Source: Pseudofrankia inefficax
Lineage (GTDB): Bacteria > Actinomycetota > Actinomycetes > Frankiales > Frankiaceae
Length of the DNA: 64,000 nucleotides
Direction: 5' to 3'
Assembly (NCBI RefSeq): GCF_000166135.1
Contig: NC_014666.1
Span: 1,736,001 to 1,800,000, forward strand
Part shown: positions 1 through 8,079 of the stretch, in pieces
Position numbering within the stretch: position 1 is the first letter of the stretch
Layout: each line of letters opens with the position of its first letter
Notes under the pieces: generated by a model
What the model was told of the DNA's origin: nothing
Database searches by the model: none
The model's input: the letters and a program-made list of their open reading frames with translations, nothing else
Position numbers and translations under genes: made by a program

Positions 1-161
1 ACCGCGGCGGGCCCGTGCCGGACTCACACCGGCTTCCCGATTCTCCCCGGTCGCCCGGGGCACCCCACAAACGATGCCGTCGGGCACGTTATCAGGGCTT
101 GGCGCGGTCCGCCCGCCCGTCGGGAGCGGATGATGGGGCCGGCGGCCAACACGGCTGGCGC

Positions 162-188
162 AAAAAAAGGGGGGAGTACGCACTCCCC
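162..188 (-). terminator. Terminator-like hairpin reading leftwards
   Basis: Bases 171-177 (GGGGAGT) pair perfectly with 182-188 (ACTCCCC) around a four-base loop. Seven A residues at 162-168 precede the stem on the plus strand, so on the minus strand this is a GC stem followed by CC and seven T residues, the form of a rho-independent terminator. It would stop antisense transcripts coming out of the helR leader. No minus-strand gene that needs it is visible, so its role is uncertain. Confidence 0.45.
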
Positions 189-214
189 GCCACTCTTAAC
201 GTATAGCGCACCTG

Positions 215-233
215 GGGGCTTGCGGCAAGACCC
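215..233 (+). promoter_or_regulatory. Rifamycin-associated element (RAE)-type inverted repeat
   Basis: The 19-bp sequence GGGGCTTGCGGCAAGACCC is a near-perfect dyad (CTTGC-G-GCAAG core, outer GGG/CCC arms, one mismatch). From memory it matches the RAE motif found upstream of rifamycin-resistance genes in actinobacteria. A TATAGC hexamer (202-207) lies a few bases 5' and could be the -10 box, which would place the RAE near the transcription start. It is about 110 bp upstream of the HelR-type gene, the expected target. Confidence 0.75.
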
Positions 234-345
234 GGGTCGTACCGCAGAATCGGCGGTCGGCCCAGAACCTGCGGATATTGAGGACCCTGAATGCGTGTGC
301 TGTTGTCGATGTTGCCGGTGTTGCCGATGTTCCAGGGGGGCTGAC

Positions 346-2505
346 GTGTCCCCTCTGACCACGAGCGCGTTCGACCTCCCGGCGCACCTCGCCGCCAAGG
401 CCGACCCGGCCCTGATCGCCGGCGACGAACAGCATTTCGTGGCGATCGCGGACAGCCTCGCGGAGTCGATCGCCGACCTGTCCGACCGCCTCGACGCCGA
501 GCGCCGGGCTCCCGGCGGCAAGGGCCAGGCGGCGATGGACCGGGACCTGGAGGTCCACCGGCTGACCGCCCGGCTGCGCACCCTGCGCCGCTTCGGCCTG
601 GACCTCTGCCTCGGCCGCATCGTGAGCGCGGACAGCCCGGAGCCGGTGTACGTCGGGCGGCTCGGCCTCACCGACCGCGCCGGGCGCCGGCTGCTGCTCG
701 ACTGGCGCTCGCCCGCGGCGGAGCCGTTCTTCGGGGCGACCCACGCCAACCCGATGGGCCTGGCCAGCCGCCGCCGGTACCGCTGGGCCCGGGGCCGGAT
801 CAGCGACTACTGGGACGAGGTGTTCACCTCGGACGGGTTCGAGGGCCATGCCGCCCTCGACGACCAGTCCGCCTTCATCGCCAGTCTGGGCGGCAACCGC
901 ACCGCGCGGATGCGGGATGTGCTCGGCACGATCCAGGCCGACCAGGACGCCATCATCCGGGCCGGATCGCGCGGCGCGCTCGTCGTCGACGGCGGTCCGG
1001 GCACCGGGAAGACCGTCGTCGCGCTGCACCGGTCCGCCTACCTGCTCTACTCCGACCCGCGCCTCGGCCACCGCCGGGGTGGGGTGCTGTTCGTCGGCCC
1101 GCACCAGCCCTACCTGGCCTACGTCGCCGATGTCCTGCCCAGCCTCGGCGAGGAGGGCGTGCAGACCTGCACCCTGCGGGATCTCGTCGCCGAGGGCGCC
1201 ACGGCGACGGTCGAGGCCGACCCGGCGGTGGCCCGGCTGAAGGCGTCCGCGGACCTGGTGAAGGCGATCGAGGCGGCCGTCCGGTTCTACGAGGAGCCGC
1301 CGACCGAGGGCATGACGGTCACCATCGACGGCGCCGACACCTGGCTGAGCGCCGAGGACTGGGCCGAGGCGTTCGAGGCGGCTGAACCGGGCCTGACCCA
1401 CAACGAGGCCCGCGACAAGATCCTGGAGGCGCTGCTCACGATCCTGACGGACAAGCAGGCCGGCGACCTCCCGCCACGGCTGCTGCGCCGCGCGCTCCTG
1501 CAGAACAAGGAGCTGCTCGGGACGCTGAACAGCGCCTGGCCGCTGCTGGAGGCGGCCGACCTCGTCGCCGACCTGTGGTCGGTCCCCGCCTACCTTCGCA
1601 AGTGCGCCCCGTGGCTGTCAGCGGCCGACGTCCAGAGGCTGCGGCGCCGGGACGCCCAGGCCTGGACGGTGTCCGACCTGCCGCTCCTGGACGCGGCCCG
1701 CCAGCGGCTCGGCGACCCGGCTGCCTCCCGGCGCCGACGTCAGCGCTCGGCTGCCGTCGCCGCGGAGCGCGAGGGGATGGCGCGGGTCGTCGACAACCTG
1801 ATCCAGTCCGACGACGACGGCGAGGGCGTGGTGACGATCCTGCGCGGCGAGGACATCCAGACCCACTGGGTGGACGAGGACGCGCTGGCCGAGCCGGACC
1901 GGGACGTGCTCGCCGGGCCGTTCGCGCACGTCGTCGTGGACGAGGCCCAGGAGCTCACCGACGCGGAATGGCAGATGCTGCTGCTGCGCTGCCCGTCCCG
2001 CAGCTTCACCGTCGTCGGGGACCGGGCGCAGGCCAGGCACGGGTTCACCGAGTCGTGGCGGGAACGGCTCGGCCGGGTCGGGCTCGACCGGGTCACCCTG
2101 GCCTCGCTGAGCATCAACTACCGGACGCCCGAGGAGGTCATGGCCGCGGCCGAGCCCGTCATCCGCGCCGTGCTGCCGGACGCCAACGTGCCGACCTCGA
2201 TCCGCGCGAACGGCCGTCCCGTCGTCCACGGATCCGTCGCCGAGCTGGGCTCGATCCTCGACGGCTGGCTCGCCGAGAACGCCGACGGGATCGCCTGCGT
2301 CATCAGCACCCGTGCCGACCAGGCCCAGACGTTCCCGGCGACGCCGCGCGTCCGGTCGTTGACGCCCGAGCTGTCGAAGGGTCTCGAGTTCGACCTGGTC
2401 GTCCTCATCGACCCGGAGACGTTCGGCACGGGCATCGAGGGAGCCGTCGACCGCTACGTCGCGATGACCCGGGCGACCCAGCAGCTCGTCATTCTGACGA
2501 GCTGA
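346..2505 (+). CDS. helR: HelR/HelD-type RNA polymerase-recycling ATPase
   Basis: Superfamily-1 helicase-like protein of 719 residues. HelD/HelR proteins bind RNA polymerase and use ATP to strip stalled complexes; HelR also displaces rifamycin and gives tolerance. Walker A GGPGTGKT is at about residues 216-223 and motif II VVVDEAQE around D532-E533; the conserved N-terminal coiled-coil region and the DWRSPAAEPFF motif are typical. The GTG start at 346 is chosen because AGGGGGG (about 334-340) sits just upstream and the protein then has normal family length; the in-frame extension to 130 is low-complexity. The RAE at 215-233 predicts rifamycin induction. The 3' end overlaps the convergent gene by 17 bp. 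Confidence 0.85.
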   Translation: MSPLTTSAFDLPAHLAAKADPALIAGDEQHFVAIADSLAESIADLSDRLDAERRAPGGKGQAAMDRDLEVHRLTARLRTLRRFGLDLCLGRIVSADSPEPVYVGRLGLTDRAGRRLLLDWRSPAAEPFFGATHANPMGLASRRRYRWARGRISDYWDEVFTSDGFEGHAALDDQSAFIASLGGNRTARMRDVLGTIQADQDAIIRAGSRGALVVDGGPGTGKTVVALHRSAYLLYSDPRLGHRRGGVLFVGPHQPYLAYVADVLPSLGEEGVQTCTLRDLVAEGATATVEADPAVARLKASADLVKAIEAAVRFYEEPPTEGMTVTIDGADTWLSAEDWAEAFEAAEPGLTHNEARDKILEALLTILTDKQAGDLPPRLLRRALLQNKELLGTLNSAWPLLEAADLVADLWSVPAYLRKCAPWLSAADVQRLRRRDAQAWTVSDLPLLDAARQRLGDPAASRRRRQRSAAVAAEREGMARVVDNLIQSDDDGEGVVTILRGEDIQTHWVDEDALAEPDRDVLAGPFAHVVVDEAQELTDAEWQMLLLRCPSRSFTVVGDRAQARHGFTESWRERLGRVGLDRVTLASLSINYRTPEEVMAAAEPVIRAVLPDANVPTSIRANGRPVVHGSVAELGSILDGWLAENADGIACVISTRADQAQTFPATPRVRSLTPELSKGLEFDLVVLIDPETFGTGIEGAVDRYVAMTRATQQLVILTS

Positions 2506-2821
2506 CCTCCTGGCCGGTGGGGTCGAGGCCGCGGAAGAAGCGCACCACCGGCGGCGGGCTGAGCTGGACGCGTTCCGGCCGGGACATCGTGCCCGACGCC
2601 TGCGCGAGGCCGAGCGCGGCCTTGGCCGCCTCGACGTCACCGTCGATCTCGTAGACCGCGAGGAAGGTGTCGGAGTCGAGGGAGGCCAGCCGGCGGGCGG
2701 AGACGAAGCCGTCCACCTTGAGGATCTCGGGCAGGTGCGTCTGGTCGTACCACTCGTGGTAGGCCGCGAGCTCCTCGGGCGAGCTGGGCCGGGATTCGAC
2801 GATGAGCAGGCCGCTGGGCAT
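2489..2821 (-). CDS. EthD/dimeric alpha-beta-barrel-like small protein
   Basis: 110-residue protein with the HEWYDQTHLPEIL segment seen in ferredoxin-like, dimeric alpha-beta-barrel proteins (EthD/Dabb type) that often accompany degradation oxygenases. The biochemical role is unknown; such proteins can be auxiliary to oxygenases or act as small isomerase or decarboxylase-like enzymes. ATG at 2821 is preceded by AAAGGAC at good spacing. It is the last gene of the six-gene minus-strand operon that begins at 7151, 38 bp after the amidohydrolase, so it is expected to work on the same substrate. Confidence 0.65.
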   Translation of the reverse strand: MPSGLLIVESRPSSPEELAAYHEWYDQTHLPEILKVDGFVSARRLASLDSDTFLAVYEIDGDVEAAKAALGLAQASGTMSRPERVQLSPPPVVRFFRGLDPTGQEVSSSE

Positions 2822-2859
2822 GCGGAGGTCCTTTCGGTCGTGGTCAGGCGCCTTCGTTG

Positions 2860-4104
2860 TCAGGCGCTCTTGTGGACGTGGCCGTCCTTCATGACGAACC
2901 GGACGTCCTGGGTGGCGGTGATGTCCTGGGTCGGGTCGCCGGGCACGGCGATGATGTCGGCGAGGTAGCCGTCGCGCAGGCGGCCCAACTCGTGGTCGCG
3001 TTCGATGAGCTCCGCGCTGGTGACGGTCGCCGCGCGCAGGGCCTGGAGCGGTGTCATGCCGCGGGCGACCAGCGCGGCCAGTTCCTTCGCATTGTCGCCG
3101 TGCGGGACGGCCGGTGCGTCGGTGCCGCAGGCGATCTTCACGCCGGCGGCGATGGCCTTGGGGAGCATGGCCCTGGCCTGGGGAAACACCACGGCGGCCT
3201 TCGCCTGGAGCTCCGGCGCCGCCCGCGCGATGTCCATCGCGTCGGTCAGGTAGGTGGTGGACACGAGGAACGTGCCGGCCTCGGCCATCAGCTTCAGCGT
3301 CTCGTCGCTGGCCAGGAAGCCGTGTTCGACGCAGTCGATCCCGGCCTCGACGCAGGCCCGGACGGCCCGGTCGCCGACCGCGTGGGCGGCGACCCGGATG
3401 TCGGCCCGGTGCGCCTCGTCGGCGATCGCGGCCAGCTCCTCGTCGGAGTACTGCTGGGCGCCGGGGCCGGTGCTGTGCGACATCACGCCGCCCGAGGCGG
3501 ACACCTTGATGACCTTGGCGCCGTGCCGGATCTGGTAGCGCACGCAGTGGCGCACCTGGTCGACGCCGTTCGCGATCCCCTCGCCGACGCTCAGCGGCAT
3601 GATCCCCGGAGCCAGCCGCTGGAACACCGTCGGGTCCAGATGGCCGCCGTACGGGGTGACCGCATGGCCGGCCGGGACGATCCGGGGGCCCTCCACCCAA
3701 CCCTGGTCGACGGCGCGTTGCAGCGCGACATCCAGGAGGTAGCCGCCGGTCTTGACCATCAGGCCCAGATTGCGGACGGTCGTGAACCCGGCCAGCAGGG
3801 TCTTGCGGGCGTTGATGGTCGAGCGCAGCGTCCGGTACGCCGGGTCGTCCTGAACGCCGTGCATCGGCAGCGGCAGGCCCGTCGGGGTCTCCGGTCCGCC
3901 GATCAGGAGGTTGAGCTCCATGTCCATCAGTCCGGGCAGTAACGTCACGTCGCCCAGATCGAGTTCCGTCGCCCCGGTGGGGAGCTGCTCCGGGTTGATC
4001 CCGGTGATGCGGTTGCCCTCGACCACGATCACCGCGGGGGACCGGACCTCGTCCGCGTCGAGGTCCAGCCAGCGGTCGGCCCGCAGGACGATCGGCCCGG
4101 TCAC
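2860..4104 (-). CDS. Amidohydrolase-superfamily protein with altered HxH motif
   Basis: 414-residue metal-dependent hydrolase of the imidazolonepropionase/prolidase-like branch. It keeps the later metal ligands: the Lys of GAKVIKVSASGG, the two His of VAAHAVGD and CVEHG, and the Asp of CGTDAP. The first motif, normally PGLIDxHxH, reads PGLMDMELNL, so both His ligands are replaced (E and N). It may bind one metal, use different ligands or have lost classical activity. The GTG start at 4104 overlaps the stop of the upstream gene as GTGA, implying translational coupling. It probably hydrolyses an amide or lactam or ester-like intermediate made by the Rieske oxygenase; this is inference. Confidence 0.75.
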   Translation of the reverse strand: MTGPIVLRADRWLDLDADEVRSPAVIVVEGNRITGINPEQLPTGATELDLGDVTLLPGLMDMELNLLIGGPETPTGLPLPMHGVQDDPAYRTLRSTINARKTLLAGFTTVRNLGLMVKTGGYLLDVALQRAVDQGWVEGPRIVPAGHAVTPYGGHLDPTVFQRLAPGIMPLSVGEGIANGVDQVRHCVRYQIRHGAKVIKVSASGGVMSHSTGPGAQQYSDEELAAIADEAHRADIRVAAHAVGDRAVRACVEAGIDCVEHGFLASDETLKLMAEAGTFLVSTTYLTDAMDIARAAPELQAKAAVVFPQARAMLPKAIAAGVKIACGTDAPAVPHGDNAKELAALVARGMTPLQALRAATVTSAELIERDHELGRLRDGYLADIIAVPGDPTQDITATQDVRFVMKDGHVHKSA

Positions 4105-4448
4105 GGCGTCGGCTCCACGAAGCAGTCGAAGCTCGTCGCGCCGGTATCCGGGACCCTCGGCTGATGCCAGATCTCGACCGGGAACGACGCCTGGACCATC
4201 GAGTAGAGCAGGTACAGCAGGTTCAGCGCGTCGTCCGGCAGGGCGTCGTACGGCAGCTTCTCCAGGTAGGCCATGGCGTCCTCGGCGCGCGGGGTGATCG
4301 CGGCGTAGAAGGCCTCCATCTCCTCGGTCGTGCTGGCCAGCCGGGTGCCGTAGCGCTCGGGTTCGCTGGGCAGCGCCCACTTCGCGGCGAACGGCTCCAG
4401 ATCGGCAAACTCCACCGGCAGCAGAGTGCCCGTGCTGTCGGTGCTCAC
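4101..4448 (-). CDS. Small unknown protein partnered with Rieske oxygenase (copy 1)
   Basis: 115-residue protein not recognised as a classical Rieske beta subunit. It has no signal peptide, cysteine cluster or iron-sulfur motif. It shares about half or more of its residues with the 111-residue protein at 8922-9257, including ADLEPFA, EMEAFYAA, the LNLLY..YS stretch and WHQPRV.D.G near the C-terminus. Both copies directly follow a Rieske oxygenase and both are joined to it by a GTGA overlap, here at 4445-4448. That repeated placement suggests an obligate partner such as a subunit, chaperone or substrate-handling protein. It is also coupled downstream to the amidohydrolase. Confidence 0.7.
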   Translation of the reverse strand: MSTDSTGTLLPVEFADLEPFAAKWALPSEPERYGTRLASTTEEMEAFYAAITPRAEDAMAYLEKLPYDALPDDALNLLYLLYSMVQASFPVEIWHQPRVPDTGATSFDCFVEPTP

Positions 4449-5704
4449 CGGGACGCCCCCTCATAGTTTTCGATCCACTCGCGCACCTCGGTGTGCAGGG
4501 CGCGGCAGAGGATCTCCTGGTCGTTCAGCAGGAAACGGTCGACGTACCGGGTCTCCAGCATCGACTGGGTGGCCTCCAGTGTGTTGGCGTCCTGCAGGGC
4601 GAACTCCTTGAACGTCACCGCCGACATCTCCTGGGAGATCCGCTCACGGACGTTCGTCGCCGGCAGGAAGTAGACGTTGCCCTCGAAGACGTGCGTGTTG
4701 TGCGACGTCGGCCAGTAGTTGTAGGTCAGGTACCAGCCCTGGCTCCAGATGAGGATCACGAAGTTCGGGAAGAGCTGGAAGGAGTCCAGCCCGTGCGGGT
4801 CGCACTTCGCCGGGTTGACGCCCTTCGGCATCTCGCCGAGGTCGACCTTGTCCCACGGGCCGAAAAGACCGCCTCGGGTGAGGCGCTCCATCGGTTTGAT
4901 CAGGTCGTCGCCCATTTCCCAGAACCGGACGCCGGACGTGCTGACCAGCCGGTGCGGGGGCTCGATCTGGTAGTGGGGCGCCTCGAAGCCGGCCTGGACG
5001 GCGGCCTTCGAGTACTTCTCCGGCGACTGGTTCCCGTGCAGGACGGGCGCGTGGTAGAACTCCGCGAACGCGTCCATGAACAGCTTCCAGTTCGCGCCGA
5101 CCGTGGTGCTGTACCCGAAGCGGGCGGTCATCCGGTCGAACGGGTAGCCCTCCAGGTCGGTCACCATCGGCCCGAGGAACTCGCGCAGCGACTGCGACGG
5201 CTCCCGGGAGAAGTTCACGAAGATGAACCCGGCCCAGACGTCGCAGTGCACCGGGGCCAGGCCCCACTGGCTCTTGTCGACGCCGAAGAACTCGCCCTCC
5301 TGCTGGATGAACGTGAGCGAGCCGTCGAGGTCGTAGCGCCAGCCGTGGTACTTGCAGGCGAACTGGCGGCAGATGCCCTGGCTCTCGTTCTTCGGGTCCT
5401 CGGTCCAGACCAGCTTGTTGCCGCGGTGGCGGCACATGTTGTGGAACGCGCGAACGGTGCCCGTCTTGTCTCGGACGACGACGATCGACGCGTGGGCTGC
5501 CTTGATCTCCTTCGTGAAATAGCTGCCGACGCGGGGCAGCTGCTCGACCCGTCCGACGTTCAGCCACGCGCGCTTGAAGACGGCCTCCTTCTCGCGCTCG
5601 AAGTACTCGGGCGAGATCGAGTCCTCGTAGGACACCGGACCGGTGCCGAGGCTCGGGTAGTGCTCGGTCCAGCTGCCTTCCGGCGGCTTCGGGAAACGCG
5701 GCAT
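4445..5704 (-). CDS. Rieske non-heme iron oxygenase alpha subunit (copy 1)
   Basis: 419-residue aromatic-ring-hydroxylating-type oxygenase. The Rieske 2Fe-2S site is C91-x-H93 and C117-x2-H120 (CKYHGW); the mononuclear iron site is H218/H223 in EFYHAPVLH with bridging D211. ATG at 5704 is chosen over an upstream in-frame start because AAGGAGGAG lies just before it. It sits 38 bp downstream of the CMD-family gene and overlaps the small partner gene by four bases. No ferredoxin or reductase lies next to it, so electrons must come from elsewhere. Substrate unknown. It is a clear paralogue of the oxygenase at 9254-10540. Confidence 0.88.
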   Translation of the reverse strand: MPRFPKPPEGSWTEHYPSLGTGPVSYEDSISPEYFEREKEAVFKRAWLNVGRVEQLPRVGSYFTKEIKAAHASIVVVRDKTGTVRAFHNMCRHRGNKLVWTEDPKNESQGICRQFACKYHGWRYDLDGSLTFIQQEGEFFGVDKSQWGLAPVHCDVWAGFIFVNFSREPSQSLREFLGPMVTDLEGYPFDRMTARFGYSTTVGANWKLFMDAFAEFYHAPVLHGNQSPEKYSKAAVQAGFEAPHYQIEPPHRLVSTSGVRFWEMGDDLIKPMERLTRGGLFGPWDKVDLGEMPKGVNPAKCDPHGLDSFQLFPNFVILIWSQGWYLTYNYWPTSHNTHVFEGNVYFLPATNVRERISQEMSAVTFKEFALQDANTLEATQSMLETRYVDRFLLNDQEILCRALHTEVREWIENYEGASR

Positions 5705-5742
5705 GCTTCTCCTCCTTCGGGGTCGAGTTACGGGGCGTCGGG

Positions 5743-6390
5743 TTACGTGGCGTCGAGGCGGGTCGGGTGCGCGGCCGGGTCGGTCCACGGGACGGGTGGG
5801 GAGTCCGCGGGCGGCGCCAGGCCGGCGCTGTTGAGGACCATGGCGAGGCAGACATAGCTGCCCACGACGAAGATCAGTTCCAGCAGCTCGCGCTCGTCGA
5901 GCTCGCCGGCCAGGCGGGCCCAGAGGACGTCGTCGAGCACGTGCTGGTCCACCAGCTGATCGACGGCGGTGAGCAGGTCACGGTCGCGCCCGGACCATCC
6001 CTCGGCCTCGGCGCCGACCCCGACGGTGGCGACCTCCGCCTCGGTCAGGCCGGCCTCCTGCCCGAGGCGGACATGCTCGGCCCACAGGTAGCGGCTGCGG
6101 GTCCGCACGCCTACCCGCAGGATCAGCAGCTCCCGGTCGCGCGGCCGCAGAGAGCCGTCCTCCAGCAGGCGGCCGCTGAAGGCCAGCCACGGGCCGCCGA
6201 TCCGGGCATGGCGGGCCAGCAGGCCCAGGACCGGTGGCATCGGCGGCGCGTCCGGTTGGCCGGTCAGGTAGCGCTCGGCGCGGGCGAGGTGGCCGCGCAG
6301 CAGCTCCCGGTCCGCCTCGTCCCACTCGGCCGCCGGAAGCGGGCCGATCCGGGTGGCGGGAGCCCCGGTCAGCGCGTTCGTGCCCGTCAC
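5743..6390 (-). CDS. Carboxymuconolactone decarboxylase (AhpD-like) family protein
   Basis: 215-residue protein whose core (RDRELLILRVGVRTRSRYLWAEH) matches the CMD/AhpD all-helical fold. The redox CxxC of AhpD is absent, as in many CMD proteins of catabolic clusters; the Glu and His of the E...H pair remain. The reaction is not predictable; decarboxylation or lactone handling in the same pathway is possible. The GTG start at 6390 forms a GTGA overlap with the stop of the upstream SDR, so the two are translated together. Confidence 0.75.
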   Translation of the reverse strand: MTGTNALTGAPATRIGPLPAAEWDEADRELLRGHLARAERYLTGQPDAPPMPPVLGLLARHARIGGPWLAFSGRLLEDGSLRPRDRELLILRVGVRTRSRYLWAEHVRLGQEAGLTEAEVATVGVGAEAEGWSGRDRDLLTAVDQLVDQHVLDDVLWARLAGELDERELLELIFVVGSYVCLAMVLNSAGLAPPADSPPVPWTDPAAHPTRLDAT

Positions 6391-7151
6391 AGCACCTGCC
6401 CGCCGTTGACGCCGAGGATCTGCCCGGTGATGAACCTGGCCTCCTCGGAGGCGAGGAACGCGACCGCCGCCGCGAGGTCGTCCGGGGTGCCGAGGTGGCC
6501 CAACGGGATGGTCCCGGCCATCACCTCGTTGGACGGCAGGTTCCCCGCCGCCTGGTCGCGGTGCTGCATGGGCGTCTCGATGCCGGACGGCGGGATGCAG
6601 TTCACCGTGATGCCGTCGGCGGCGTAGGCACGGGCCAACGACTTGGTCAGTGTGAGGACACCGCCCTTCGCGGCGGCATAGTGCGCCATCTTCGGCGAGC
6701 CGCGCTGGGCGCTGGACGACGAGATCAGCACCATGCGGCCCCAGTGCGCCTCGACCATGTCGGGAAGGGCGGCCTGGCAGCAGTGGAACGTGCCGGTCAG
6801 GTTCACCTCGATGACCCGGTTCCAGCTCGCCAGCGTGATCTCGTGGAACTCCTCGAAGGCGACGAGGCCGGCGCTGGTCACCAGGATCTCCGTCGGCCCG
6901 AGCGTCGCGCGGATCTCGGCGAAGGCGGCGTCGAGGCCGGCCCGGTCGGTGACATCGACGCCCACCCCGATCGCCCGGGTGCCGTCGGCGACCAGCTCCT
7001 TCGCCACCCTGTCCGCGCCCGCACCGTCGAGGTCGAGCACGGCGAGGCGGTGGCCGCGCGCCGCGAGGTGATGGCAACTGGCCTCGCCGATGCCGGACGC
7101 TCCGCCGGTGACGACCGCCACCCGGGAGCGCGGCGTGCTGCTGAGCGCCAT
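6387..7151 (-). CDS. Short-chain dehydrogenase/reductase
   Basis: 254-residue classical SDR. The cofactor motif TGGASGIG is at residues 15-22, the NNAG-like motif reads TSAG (92-95), and the catalytic set is S145, Y158 and K162 (YAAAK). LDLDG after beta-2 suggests NAD(H) preference. ATG at 7151 follows GAAGGACC. It is the first gene of operon 1 and probably oxidises a hydroxyl or dihydrodiol intermediate of the Rieske pathway. Its promoter region (7152-7458) is shared with the divergent TetR gene and holds the repeated GACTAACA element. Confidence 0.85.
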   Translation of the reverse strand: MALSSTPRSRVAVVTGGASGIGEASCHHLAARGHRLAVLDLDGAGADRVAKELVADGTRAIGVGVDVTDRAGLDAAFAEIRATLGPTEILVTSAGLVAFEEFHEITLASWNRVIEVNLTGTFHCCQAALPDMVEAHWGRMVLISSSSAQRGSPKMAHYAAAKGGVLTLTKSLARAYAADGITVNCIPPSGIETPMQHRDQAAGNLPSNEVMAGTIPLGHLGTPDDLAAAVAFLASEEARFITGQILGVNGGQVL

Positions 7152-7331
7152 CGCTGGGTCCTTCCTCATTCGTAGATCACGGTGGCGGTGACGGACGTGG
7201 CCGGCGTGGCCCGGCAGGGGCGCGGCCGGCCCGCGGCGACCTCGACACCCGCGCCGCGTTCGCCGGTCTGTGCCGTGCTGCTTGTCACGCCGGCCCAGCC
7301 CACCACGTGCCTTCTTCCTGGCTGCCAGGGT

Positions 7332-7375
7332 GTTCTTCAATCGACTAACATTGTTCTCCGCATGACTAACATGGC
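7332..7375. promoter_or_regulatory. Shared operator-like element, copy 1 (GACTAACA repeats)
   Basis: A 44-bp element between the SDR and TetR starts. It contains two direct GACTAACA repeats (7343-7350 and 7364-7371, 21 bp apart), a TTGTTC block between them, and flanking GTTCTTCA and ATGGC. The same arrangement recurs at 10584-10629. The first repeat joins the following TGTT as AACA-T-TGTT, a short dyad. The two-helical-turn spacing and position in a divergent promoter suggest the binding site of the adjacent TetR. Confidence 0.6.
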
Positions 7376-7458
7376 GCTCGGCCGGGGGCAAGCGCCCCGA
7401 CGGCGGCGATCGGCGCGAAACTGGGGGACCGGGCTGCGGGAACCGCGGGAGGATGGAC

Positions 7459-8079
7459 ATGGCGCCGGCACGGCGGAGCGTCGTCGATGAGTCGAGCACG
7501 CGGACGGCGCTGCTCGACGCCACCGCGGCGCTCATGCTCGAGGAGGGCTACGCCGCCGTCACCACCCGCCGGCTGGCCCAGCGGGCCGGCGTCAACAACG
7601 GGCTCGTCTACTACTACTTCGGCACGATGGACGGCCTGTACCTCGAACTGTTCCGCCGCGGCGCCGAACGCAGCCTGGCCCGGCTCAAGGAGGCGTTGCG
7701 GGCCCCACAGCCGCTGTGGTCGCTCTGGGAGCTGACGCAGGACTTCTCCAGCAATGCGCTGACGATGGAGTTCATCGCGCTGGCCAACCACCGCAAGGCG
7801 ATCAGGACCGAGATCGCGTCCTACTCGCGGACCTTCCGGACCCTTCAGCTCGACGCCCTCTCCGGCGTTCTCGCGGGCTACGGGCTCGACCCCCAGCGGT
7901 GGCCGCCGGCGGCGTTGATCGTCATGATCGCCGCGGTCTCCCGGTTCCTGCACATCGAGGACGGGTTCGACGTCGACATCGGCCACATGGAGCTGACCGC
8001 CGTGATCGAACGCGAGATCCGCGCGCTGGAGGGCGACCGTGGCCCGACGCGGGAGACATTGGCCCACCAGGTCGGCTAG
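7459..8079 (+). CDS. TetR-family regulator, likely controlling both Rieske operons
   Basis: 206-residue repressor-type protein. The N-terminal HTH (TTRRLAQRAGVNNGLVYYYFGTMDGLY) is canonical TetR, followed by a variable ligand-binding domain. ATG at 7459 is preferred over the in-frame ATG at 7453 because GGGAGG ends at 7452 and would overlap the first ATG. It diverges from the SDR of operon 1 and its 3' end directly abuts the TauD gene of operon 2. The matching operator-like elements at 7332 and 10584 suggest one regulator for both operons. Confidence 0.8.
   Translation: MAPARRSVVDESSTRTALLDATAALMLEEGYAAVTTRRLAQRAGVNNGLVYYYFGTMDGLYLELFRRGAERSLARLKEALRAPQPLWSLWELTQDFSSNALTMEFIALANHRKAIRTEIASYSRTFRTLQLDALSGVLAGYGLDPQRWPPAALIVMIAAVSRFLHIEDGFDVDIGHMELTAVIEREIRALEGDRGPTRETLAHQVG

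Larger units (their letters stand above)
1..345. other. Non-coding leader region upstream of the helicase gene
   Basis: No convincing gene is seen in these 345 bases. The stretch holds a terminator-like hairpin (169-190), an RAE-type inverted repeat (215-233), and a 9-bp tandem repeat of about four units (301-336, unit roughly TGTTGCCGR) just before the ribosome binding site of the next gene. The reading frame of the helicase is open back to 130, but that stretch encodes low-complexity, Cys-rich sequence from the tandem repeat and is treated as untranslated leader. Confidence 0.6.

Noticed and set aside
130-345. N-terminal extension of the helicase with Cys-rich sequence
   Set aside because: The extension is encoded by a tandem repeat and RAE/hairpin DNA, has no ribosome binding site at 130, and a strong one precedes GTG 346.
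24-1401. Long open frames on the minus strand opposite the helicase gene
   Set aside because: Composition is Arg/Pro/Ala-rich without motifs, as expected for the antisense of a GC-rich gene.
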